Origin: Deltaproteobacteria bacterium
GTDB lineage: Bacteria > SAR324 > JACQKK01
NCBI GenBank assembly: GCA_029879595.1
Contig: JAOUPZ010000161.1
Coordinates: 1 to 7,093, forward strand
Length of the DNA: 7,093 bases
Direction of reading: 5' to 3'
A program made the position numbers and the translations under genes. The notes under the pieces are model-generated. The model was not told the DNA's origin. It saw only the letters and a program-made list of their open reading frames with translations, and ran no database searches. Every line of letters starts with the position of its first letter. Within the stretch, counting starts at the first letter, position 1. This document shows positions 1 through 5,964 of this stretch, in pieces.

Positions 1-1
1 G

Positions 2-1045
2 GAGCCGGGCCGACTGCTTTCCCTGTTTGAAAACCGGGTCTCTGAGGTGATCGTGGGCATGACCCTGTGGTCCCTGTTCCTGCTCCTGTTCAAGTACCTC
101 CACCACCGCCGCCAGCACAGGGTATACCTGGCCTTCCTAAGGCCGGAAGTCAGGTCCCTGCTGACCAGGGGCATATACGCACGCAACGCCAGGCAGGCCC
201 AGCAGGCCATCGACGCCGTCCTGAGCGGCATGAAGCTCAGCAACCATCGCAACTCCGTTATTTTCCGGCGGGTCACACGCCTGCTTCAGCTTTCGCGCTC
301 CGCCCCCAAGAAGGAAGGCCTGAACGAACTGCTGGATTACCAGGCACAGCTGGATGTAAAACGCCTGGAAATCTCCTACTCGATCCTGCATGTCTTTCTC
401 TGGGCCATTCCCATCCTGGGCTTCATAGGCACGGTGATGGGCATCGGTTCCTCGGTGGGCGAGTTCGCCGGGTTCATCCAGACCGCCGAGGGCGGGGCAC
501 AGTTCGGCATCCAGATGAGAACGGCCCTCAGCGGAGTCACCAGCGGCCTGGCAGTGGCCTTCAACACCACCTTTCTGGCCCTGGTGCTGGTGATCCCCGT
601 GATGCTGCTGACGTCCTTTCTCAGCAAGTCCGAGGAGGAACTGCTGCTGGGCATCGAGGAATTCTGCCTGGAGGACCTGCTGCCCCATCTGCACATTACG
701 CCCGGCGAGGATGCCCTGGCCGAGGGCTTTGAAGAGCACATGCACCGCATCTTGCGCCTGTCCGATACCTGGCTGGGGCAGTTCGGCCCCCTGGTTAGCA
801 ATCTTAGCAGCCAGACGCAGTCTCTGGGGGCTCAGATGGCGGGCATCCAGCCGGTTATCAGGGAATTCACGGACCGGCTGCTTGAAACCGGCCCGGCAAG
901 CGCGCCCGAAGCCGGCCGCTCGGCAGACCGCAGTTCAGGACCCGGCTCCACGGGAACGACCTTGGAGGAAGCCCCGCCTTCCGCCAGGGCTCAGGCAGAT
1001 CCTGCCCGGGATGGCAACGAAGAAGAAACCACCGGCCAGGGCTAG
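2..1045 (+). CDS. MotA/TolQ/ExbB-family proton channel subunit (5' partial)
   Basis: This is the channel (A-type) subunit of a proton-driven inner-membrane motor. Counting from the internal GTG at 47, a first membrane helix covers about residues 2-19. A cytoplasmic segment of about 95 residues follows. The two conserved helices are near 113-143, with IPILGFIGTVMGIG at 121-134, and near 160-191, with SGLAVAFNTTFLAL at 166-179. The LGFIGTV and AF(D/N)TT patterns are family hallmarks. A cytoplasmic tail follows, and its last 50 or so residues are rich in Ala, Pro, Ser, Gly and Glu and look disordered. The frame stays open to the window edge and adds 15 plausible residues (EPGRLLSLFENRVSE) before the GTG. 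That GTG has no properly spaced ribosome binding site, so the true start lies upstream and the gene is 5' truncated by the window. Two ExbD-like genes follow and are the likely partners. The energised process is unknown. The family call is secure, but assignment to TolQ, ExbB or MotA proper is not supported. Confidence 0.88.
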   Translation, partial: EPGRLLSLFENRVSEVIVGMTLWSLFLLLFKYLHHRRQHRVYLAFLRPEVRSLLTRGIYARNARQAQQAIDAVLSGMKLSNHRNSVIFRRVTRLLQLSRSAPKKEGLNELLDYQAQLDVKRLEISYSILHVFLWAIPILGFIGTVMGIGSSVGEFAGFIQTAEGGAQFGIQMRTALSGVTSGLAVAFNTTFLALVLVIPVMLLTSFLSKSEEELLLGIEEFCLEDLLPHLHITPGEDALAEGFEEHMHRILRLSDTWLGQFGPLVSNLSSQTQSLGAQMAGIQPVIREFTDRLLETGPASAPEAGRSADRSSGPGSTGTTLEEAPPSARAQADPARDGNEEETTGQG

Positions 1046-1091
1046 GTCTCCAGCGCCCGGACCAGGCTTTCCAGGCCCGCAATAAACACAC

Positions 1092-1099
1092 AGGAAAGG
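1092..1099 (+). promoter_or_regulatory. Ribosome binding site of the first ExbD-like gene
   Basis: AGGAAAGG ends 2 bases before the ATG at 1102. It lies in the 56-base gap after the channel gene and supports that start. No terminator-like hairpin with a T-run is visible in the gap, so the two genes are probably co-transcribed. Confidence 0.55.
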
Positions 1100-1101
1100 T
1101 A

Positions 1102-1716
1102 ATGAAATCACAGGTTTCTGTATCCTTGTTCCCCTTTCTAAGCGTCCTGCTGAGCACAATGGGCGTGCTGTCGTTTTTGGCCATCACCTTTTTGCTCTTT
1201 GCCGCCACCCCTGAGACACCAGACCCCCAGGAAGAGCAAAAAGCAGAACTGCGCTGGATAGGAGCGCCGGAGTATGTCCGCCCCATGCTGGCCGAAGCCG
1301 GGGCCGAGGGTCTGCGCGTCTTCCGCCGCAGAGGCGAGGAGCCTTACGAGTTTAAACTGGCCGAACTCAGGGGCGAGGTGGTTGTGGTGAAAAGCCTGCT
1401 GGAAACCGGATACAAAACCATGGGCAATACACCGGACAGGACCAGCCTGTGGCTTTTCCTCAAGACGGCCATTCCCAAGGAAAAGAATCTGCGCTCGTCC
1501 TTCACCATGATCCTGCATGAAATGGAACTGGATAACATAAACGGCCGGGCCCGCGACCAAAGAATCGAGCGATATCCGATACTGCTTATTTACCCCGACG
1601 GAGTGGAAACATATCAGTTGGCGTCATTTCTGGTGGAAACCACCACCAGGCTCTCACTGGGCCTTGAACCCATTCTGCCCGGTTGGGACCTTCCCTATCG
1701 CGACCTTACCGATTGA
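1102..1716 (+). CDS. ExbD/TolR-like small membrane protein lacking the helix aspartate
   Basis: This 204-residue protein has a short N-terminus, one membrane helix at about residues 9-34 (beginning LFPFLSVLLSTMGVLSFL) and a periplasmic remainder. The layout is that of ExbD/TolR/MotB B-subunits. Near the C-terminus, residues 158-192 read as a strand (YPILLIYPDG), a helix (ETYQLASFLVETT) and a LGLEPILPGW segment. This resembles the end of the ExbD periplasmic domain and the end of the next gene product. The helix has no Asp or Glu, so it cannot carry the usual proton-binding carboxylate. From memory, similar FPFLSVL proteins occur beside MotA/ExbB-like genes in other bacteria, mostly as uncharacterised proteins. 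The gene lies 56 bases after the channel gene and 9 bases before the second ExbD-like gene. Its role is inferred as a structural or load-coupling partner in the channel complex. The specific function is unknown. Confidence 0.75.
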   Translation: MKSQVSVSLFPFLSVLLSTMGVLSFLAITFLLFAATPETPDPQEEQKAELRWIGAPEYVRPMLAEAGAEGLRVFRRRGEEPYEFKLAELRGEVVVVKSLLETGYKTMGNTPDRTSLWLFLKTAIPKEKNLRSSFTMILHEMELDNINGRARDQRIERYPILLIYPDGVETYQLASFLVETTTRLSLGLEPILPGWDLPYRDLTD

Positions 1717-1725
1717 GGGGCACCG

Positions 1726-2376
1726 ATGAAGAGATCCCACAAAAAGGAAGGCGGTTTCATGAGCCTGGATTCCCTGGTGGATATCGTATCCAACAATGTG
1801 GGCATTTTGATCATACTGGCCGCCTTCATGGCCCTGATGGCCCTGTTCAACCCCAACATGGCCCCGGAAAAGGAGCGCCTGCTTATCAAAAACCCGCCCC
1901 GCAGGCTGCTGGTGCCCTGGTCTCACGCCACCAACAAGAACCAGATATACTTCTCCCTGCGGGGTAATCGCCTGCAGCTTTTGGACCTGAAGGAGTTTTA
2001 CTGGAACCTCGCCAGGCACGAGCCTGGCGAAACACCCCAGCCCCTTGAATTGCAGTTGGAAGGACTGGACGTAAAGTTCTTCCCCGTTACCAATCAGATA
2101 TACTGCCTGGAGTTCAACCCCCGGAAGGGAGCCGGCGAAACCTGGATCGAGGCCAACAAGCCGGGCTCCAGATGGCTCCGCACCCTGGAAGAATACCCCC
2201 CGGAACACTACACCCTGTTTTTCTGGGTGGAGGGAGAGGCCTTCGGCATGTTCAGGGAAATCCGGGAATACCTTTGGCAGAGAAACTTCGAGGTGGGCTG
2301 GAAGCCCAGCCTGAGGGATGACCGGCTGGAACTGTGCAACGGATTCGAAGGCTCCACGGCCTTTCAGCCGCAATAA
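1726..2376 (+). CDS. ExbD/TolR-like small membrane protein with LVD helix motif
   Basis: This 216-residue protein has a basic cytoplasmic N-terminus (KRSHKKEGG), then SLDSLVDIVSNNVGILIIL leading into one membrane helix at about residues 17-40, then a periplasmic domain. Asp19 in LVD matches the position of the proton-binding aspartate in the PLVD-type motif of ExbD/TolR; Asp15 is also near. The C-terminal part (about 160-200: HYTLFFWVEG, then FREIREYLWQRNFEVGWKP) has the strand-helix-(G)W/LxP order seen in the preceding gene product, so the two are probably distant paralogues. The start at 1726 follows GAGGGG at 1715-1720 and keeps the basic N-terminus expected of B-subunits. An alternative ATG at 1759 has a good AAGGAAGG-like site upstream (1744-1751) but would leave almost no cytoplasmic N-terminus. 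The likely role is the proton-carrying partner of the upstream channel subunit. The process driven is unknown. Confidence 0.75.
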   Translation: MKRSHKKEGGFMSLDSLVDIVSNNVGILIILAAFMALMALFNPNMAPEKERLLIKNPPRRLLVPWSHATNKNQIYFSLRGNRLQLLDLKEFYWNLARHEPGETPQPLELQLEGLDVKFFPVTNQIYCLEFNPRKGAGETWIEANKPGSRWLRTLEEYPPEHYTLFFWVEGEAFGMFREIREYLWQRNFEVGWKPSLRDDRLELCNGFEGSTAFQPQ

Positions 2377-2526
2377 AACCCGTTCCGCCGTAAATAGGCC
2401 CCTGCTGGTCTCCGGTATTAATTTTTCCTGCGGGGCCTGCTACAATTTTTATGGAAGATTATTGTTCAGGCAAAGTGTTACCGGCAAAAATGCCACAAAC
2501 AGCTAAATCATCCCTCCTTACCGGGC
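2377..2526 (+). other. AT-rich intergenic gap between channel module and TPR gene
   Basis: This 150-base gap is the longest non-coding stretch in the window and is visibly AT-richer than the genes around it. It contains a perfect 7-base inverted repeat, AGGCCCC at 2396-2402 and GGGGCCT at 2432-2438, with a 29-base loop. A T-run at 2446-2450 lies 8 bases after the second arm. The long loop and the offset make it a poor intrinsic terminator. The gap may separate two transcription units. Confidence 0.45.
2418..2446 (+). promoter_or_regulatory. Possible weak sigma-70-type promoter
   Basis: TACAAT at 2441-2446 differs from the consensus -10 box at one position. Seventeen bases upstream, TTAATT at 2418-2423 matches the -35 consensus at only three positions. 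The location in the only sizeable gap, about 80 bases before the TPR gene, is sensible. AT-rich DNA produces such matches by chance, so this is tentative. Confidence 0.3.
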
Positions 2527-3831
2527 ATGCACAACGACCACACCCCATTAGAAGATAAAAGCCCTGAAGAGGGAGATTCCTCCTCAGAGGCTCCATCGTC
2601 CGGTCCCCGGGAGGCTGCTCGGAAAGTTTCCCAGGAAAGCTCCCCTGAAGGCTCCCAGGAGGGAATCCTCCGGGCCAGCCGGCACTACCGGCGGGGAAAC
2701 CGCTTCTTCGCCTCCGGGATGGGTGATAAGGCCCTGCACGAATGGAAACATGCCGCCAGTATCTGGCGCAGCGCCGAGGCTGCGAAGCACCCCCTTAGAA
2801 AGGGGATGGGCAATCTCATGGCCGTTCTGGGGCTGCTGATAACCGTGGTGGTGTTCTACAACCTCCTGTTCACCATGTTCCCCCGCCAGGACGATGACCA
2901 GATGCTCCTCATGGGTGGCGAAAGCCGCTCCTGGTGGGAAAGATTCCTCGATACCGGGCGGGATCAACAGGAAAACTGGCAAAGGCTGGGCATCCGGGAG
3001 TGGTGGGATCAACTCCGCAGAAGCTGGAAGGAGGACTCCAGCCATCATGCCGGACGAAGGGAAATGGGCCTGCCCACCGTGGAAAAACGCTGGGAGGACC
3101 TGCTGCGCCGCTATGGCAACTGGGGGCCCCAGTTCAATTACAGCATGGATTACAACCTCGTCAGCGGCTACGGCCTCAGCCGTATGGGGGAATATCAGCG
3201 CTCGGTGGCCATCTTCGAAAAAGGATTGCTGAGCACGGACAAGCCGGAAAAGAGGGCCGACCTGTTTCAGGGACTGGCCAATACGCACTATTACTTCGGC
3301 TACAATCTCCAGGAGGACGGACTGGCCAAATACGACCTGGAAATGGTCAGAAAGGCCAGCCAGGCCTATGAGGAATCCATAAAAATCAGGCCCGTGCCCC
3401 TGTCCTTTGGCAACCTGGGCTGGATGCACTACCTGCTGGGCAACTATGAGCAGGCCATTGACTACAGCCTCAAGGCCCTGAGGATGAACGACAGGCTGGA
3501 TTATGTGCGCCTGAACATCGGACTGGTGCATCTGGTGCAGAACAACATCACCGAATCCTTCCGCTATTACAGCGCGGTCATTTCCCGCAACCCCCCCCAG
3601 GAAGTATACCTGGGCGGGATAACCGACCTGCGTGAACTGATCCGGGACAACCCGGGCCGGCACCCGTTCTCATACCTCATGCTGGGCCTGCTGGCGGCCA
3701 AGGATGGCCAGTATGATCTGGCCGAGGATTCACTCACCCGCTTCGTCACCTCGCCCAACATCGGACAGCGATGGCGGGTGATGGCCATGAGGATCCTTGA
3801 TCAGATGACCACCACCGAGCTGGAAAGATGA
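2527..3831 (+). CDS. Single-pass membrane TPR-repeat protein
   Basis: This 434-residue protein begins with a hydrophilic, acidic, Ser/Pro-rich segment (1-50). A TPR-like helical hairpin follows at about 51-84 (SRHYRRGNRFFASGMGDKALHEW). One membrane helix lies at about 97-118 (MAVLGLLITVVVFYNLLFTM). Basic residues just before it (K88, R91, K92) predict an inside N-terminus and a periplasmic C-terminus. A Trp-rich linker (136-200) leads into TPR repeats, clearest at about 209-237, 292-325 (LGWMHYLLGNYEQAIDYSLKAL) and 382-410 (LMLGLLAAKDGQYDLAEDSL). TPRs mediate protein-protein contacts, so a scaffold in the envelope is likely. The partner is unknown. The ATG at 2527 lacks a recognisable ribosome binding site, but no better in-frame start is visible after the stop at 2419-2421. 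The gene overlaps the following protease gene by 4 bases. A run of eight C bases lies inside it at 3591-3598. Confidence 0.82.
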   Translation: MHNDHTPLEDKSPEEGDSSSEAPSSGPREAARKVSQESSPEGSQEGILRASRHYRRGNRFFASGMGDKALHEWKHAASIWRSAEAAKHPLRKGMGNLMAVLGLLITVVVFYNLLFTMFPRQDDDQMLLMGGESRSWWERFLDTGRDQQENWQRLGIREWWDQLRRSWKEDSSHHAGRREMGLPTVEKRWEDLLRRYGNWGPQFNYSMDYNLVSGYGLSRMGEYQRSVAIFEKGLLSTDKPEKRADLFQGLANTHYYFGYNLQEDGLAKYDLEMVRKASQAYEESIKIRPVPLSFGNLGWMHYLLGNYEQAIDYSLKALRMNDRLDYVRLNIGLVHLVQNNITESFRYYSAVISRNPPQEVYLGGITDLRELIRDNPGRHPFSYLMLGLLAAKDGQYDLAEDSLTRFVTSPNIGQRWRVMAMRILDQMTTTELER

Positions 3832-4535
3832 GCCCCCTGCTGCTGATACTGGCCCTGGCGCCCCCTTTGGCTATGGTCTGGTTCTTCCAGAGCTTCAAGC
3901 CCGCCCCCCCGGAAAAGCCCGGTCTGCTGGCCATTTTGTTCATATCCGGTCTGCTCAGCGGGCTGCCCGCGCTGTTTTTGAATCACATGGTGGAAAAATA
4001 TACGGCTCTGTGGGCCGGAGCGCCTGAAATACAGCACCGCCTTTTGTTCTGGATGCTGGGTATCGGCTGGAACGAAGAACTGGCCAAACTGCTGCCCCTG
4101 CTGGCGTTGCTGTACTTTCGCAAGGATTTCACCACGCCCTACCAGGGCCTGCTGGGCGGAATCACCGTGGCCCTGGGTTTCTCCGCGGTGGAAAACATCT
4201 TCTACCTGGACCGCTTCGGCACGGTCACCCTGCTGGTGCGCTCCATCCTGACCGTGCCGGCCCACGCCTTTTTCACCGCTCCCCTGGGTCTGTGCCTGGC
4301 CTATTCCAAGAACGCGGCGGGAGCCGGGGCCAAATATGGCTGGTTGCTGGGCGGACTGCTGGTCTCCATGGTCTTCCATGGAACCTACGACATCTGGCTG
4401 TCCTTTGAGTATGGCTGGATAAACAGGCTGGCCTATCTCCAGGTGCTGCTGATGGGATTGTTTACCCTGCTGCTGATGCGCATTGCCAGGCAGGCCCCCA
4501 TTGACAGACAAACCGGTGCCGGGATCGCCCCATGA
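3828..4535 (+). CDS. PrsW-family intramembrane metalloprotease
   Basis: This 235-residue protein has roughly seven membrane helices and the conserved PrsW-family motifs. These are NEELAK at 82-87 (Glu83-Glu84, Lys87), ALGFSAVENIFY at 115-126 (Glu122), LTVPAHAFFT at 141-150 (His146) and FHGTYDIW at 183-190 (His184, Asp188). The Glu and His residues are the presumed metal and catalytic ligands. Length is close to Bacillus subtilis PrsW, which cleaves an anti-sigma factor. No anti-sigma or sigma factor gene is visible here, so that substrate cannot be assumed, and the gene name prsW is withheld because the family is functionally diverse. The ATG at 3828 overlaps the TPR gene stop as ATGA, and the TGA at 4533-4535 overlaps the murF start the same way, pointing to translational coupling on both sides. 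A purine run (GGAAAG, 3822-3827) abuts the start with no spacer, which also favours coupling. Confidence 0.88.
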   Translation: MSPLLLILALAPPLAMVWFFQSFKPAPPEKPGLLAILFISGLLSGLPALFLNHMVEKYTALWAGAPEIQHRLLFWMLGIGWNEELAKLLPLLALLYFRKDFTTPYQGLLGGITVALGFSAVENIFYLDRFGTVTLLVRSILTVPAHAFFTAPLGLCLAYSKNAAGAGAKYGWLLGGLLVSMVFHGTYDIWLSFEYGWINRLAYLQVLLMGLFTLLLMRIARQAPIDRQTGAGIAP

Positions 4536-5959
4536 TCGGCTTTGATGAGGCGGCCCGCGCCACCGGCGGGCGCTGGTTGGCCGAACCGGCCCCTGAGGCG
4601 GCTCCTCTTTCCGGCGGCGCCTTTGATACACGCAACCTGGGAACCGCGGAAATCTTCTTCGCCCTGGCGGGTGAGGGAGGGGATGGACACGACTACCTGC
4701 CCCGGCTGGAAAACAGTTCGGTGCGGCTGGCGGTTGTCAGCCGCGAAGCCCCCCTGGGGGCTTGGCGCGGCGCGGTTTTGCTGGTCGAGGACACCCTGGC
4801 CGCCCTGGCCGCCCTGGCCGGGTTCATGGCGCGCAAATACAACCCCCGGGTGGTGGCCATCACAGGCAGCTACGGCAAGACCACCACCAAGGAAGTGGTG
4901 GCCCATGTCCTGTCCGGCGGGCTGCGCGTCCTCAAAAGCGAGGGTTCGCTCAACAACGAGATCGGCGTTCCCATCACCCTGCTGGGCCTGAATGACTCCC
5001 ATCAGGTGGCCGTTCTCGAATACTCCGCCCGTAAACCGGGCGATATCGCTTATCTGTGCCGGATCGCCCCGCCCGATATCGCCGTGTTGCTCACGGTGGG
5101 ACATGCCCATATCGGCGTATTCGGCTCCCGTGAGGCCATCTACCGCACCAAGGGCGAGATATTCAGCGCCGTAAAGCCGGGCGGCCTCTGCCTTGCGGGC
5201 GCTCACGATCCGCGCCTGGTGGAACTGGCCGGTGGCAGCCGGGTATCAAGCTTTGGCCGGGACAGCGGAGACTACCGGGCCGCCGGAATACACTACGACG
5301 AGCAGGGTCGGCAGTGCTTTACCGGAATAAACGGCGAAACCACCCTGGCCCTGCAGGCCGGCATGCCGGGTCCGCACGGCTGCGAACCGGTGCTGGTGGC
5401 CTGGGCGGTGGCCCGGGAACTGGGCCTGGATGACGAACTGGTGGCCGCCCGGGGCGCCATGCACCCGGAGCAGAAGGGACGTGCGGTGCTCAGCCGCACC
5501 GCCAATGGCGCTGTCCTGATAGACGACTGCTATAACGCCAGCCCGGAGACGGTCGTCAATCTGCTGGGGATCCTGGCGTCCCGCCCCGAGGCGGGCAAGG
5601 TGCTGGTGCTGGGCCCCCTGGCGGAACTGGAGGAGGGACTTGACCAGAGCGCGGCGATAATAGCCGGACACCTGCACCCGCCCCTGACCCGATGCCTGGT
5701 TTACCAGCCCGGCGGAGGCCCGCTGGGACGCAGGATGGCCGAACTATCCCCCGGCGTGGTCCCCAGCACCGTGGAGACGCCGGAGCAGCTGCTGGAGCAA
5801 CTGGCCCCGCTGGATGCGCCCGGAAACGTGATCGGCATCAAGGGCGCCCGCTCCGCGCATATGGAGCGCTTTGTGGCCCTGCTGGAAGGGCGCTCCGTCA
5901 AGTGCCGAAAACACCCCTGCGGCCTTTTGAAATACTGCACCGTGTGTGAAATGCTCTAA
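4532..5959 (+). CDS. murF: UDP-N-acetylmuramoyl-tripeptide--D-alanyl-D-alanine ligase (MurF)
   Basis: MurF is the cytoplasmic ATP-dependent ligase that adds D-Ala-D-Ala to UDP-MurNAc-tripeptide, the last soluble step of peptidoglycan precursor synthesis. This 475-residue protein shows the three Mur-ligase domains in order. The N-terminal UDP-substrate domain has DTRNL and FFALAGEGGDGHDY (32-55). The central ATPase has the P-loop TGSYGKTTTKE (111-121), SEGSLNNEIGVPITLL (136-151) and HAHIGVFGSREAI with KGEI (191-210). The C-terminal domain has DDCYNASPE (331-339) and IKGARSAHME (436-445). Some C-terminal motifs deviate: GPLAELEEG stands where GDMxELG is usual, and NAS replaces NAN. The LEY after the central strand replaces the usual LEMG. 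The last 18 residues form a tail with Cys458, His461, Cys463, Cys469 and Cys472, which I do not recognise in MurF. GGGA at 4521-4524 is a plausible ribosome binding site. The start overlaps the protease gene by 4 bases, and ftsW begins 5 bases after the stop. Confidence 0.92.
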   Translation: MIGFDEAARATGGRWLAEPAPEAAPLSGGAFDTRNLGTAEIFFALAGEGGDGHDYLPRLENSSVRLAVVSREAPLGAWRGAVLLVEDTLAALAALAGFMARKYNPRVVAITGSYGKTTTKEVVAHVLSGGLRVLKSEGSLNNEIGVPITLLGLNDSHQVAVLEYSARKPGDIAYLCRIAPPDIAVLLTVGHAHIGVFGSREAIYRTKGEIFSAVKPGGLCLAGAHDPRLVELAGGSRVSSFGRDSGDYRAAGIHYDEQGRQCFTGINGETTLALQAGMPGPHGCEPVLVAWAVARELGLDDELVAARGAMHPEQKGRAVLSRTANGAVLIDDCYNASPETVVNLLGILASRPEAGKVLVLGPLAELEEGLDQSAAIIAGHLHPPLTRCLVYQPGGGPLGRRMAELSPGVVPSTVETPEQLLEQLAPLDAPGNVIGIKGARSAHMERFVALLEGRSVKCRKHPCGLLKYCTVCEML

Positions 5960-5964
5960 GGGCG

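Noticed and set aside
711..1085. 124-codon + strand frame overlapping the end of the channel gene
   Set aside because: It is an alternative frame of the channel gene tail, rich in Pro/Arg/Ala, with no ribosome binding site or recognisable domain.
47..2376. Channel module as a Zorya-type (ZorAB) anti-phage system
   Set aside because: ZorB has a MotB-like peptidoglycan-binding domain, and Zorya includes ZorC/D or ZorE effectors. Neither ExbD-like protein shows an OmpA-like domain and no effector gene is present.
2396..2450. Inverted repeat followed by a T-run as an intrinsic terminator
   Set aside because: The stem is 7 base pairs with a 29-base loop, and the T-run is 8 bases beyond the stem. 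This is outside the usual form.
2318..2506. 62-codon + strand frame running from the end of the second ExbD-like gene into the gap
   Set aside because: There is no ribosome binding site, it overlaps a well-supported gene, and the product has no recognisable feature.
2509..2520. TAAGGAGG on the - strand followed by ATG, as if starting a divergent gene
   Set aside because: The ATG is only one base after the octamer, and the frame reads ATG ATT TAG, stopping at once. No other minus-strand gene begins here.
2584..3663. Long open frame of 359 codons on the - strand
   Set aside because: It lies wholly opposite the TPR gene, whose repeats and membrane helix are clear. Its translation shows no recognisable domain, and long antisense frames are expected in GC-rich coding DNA.
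3801..4631. Open frame of 276 codons on the - strand
   Set aside because: It is antisense to the PrsW-family gene and the start of murF, and its product is Gln/Gly/His-rich low-complexity sequence typical of a shadow frame.
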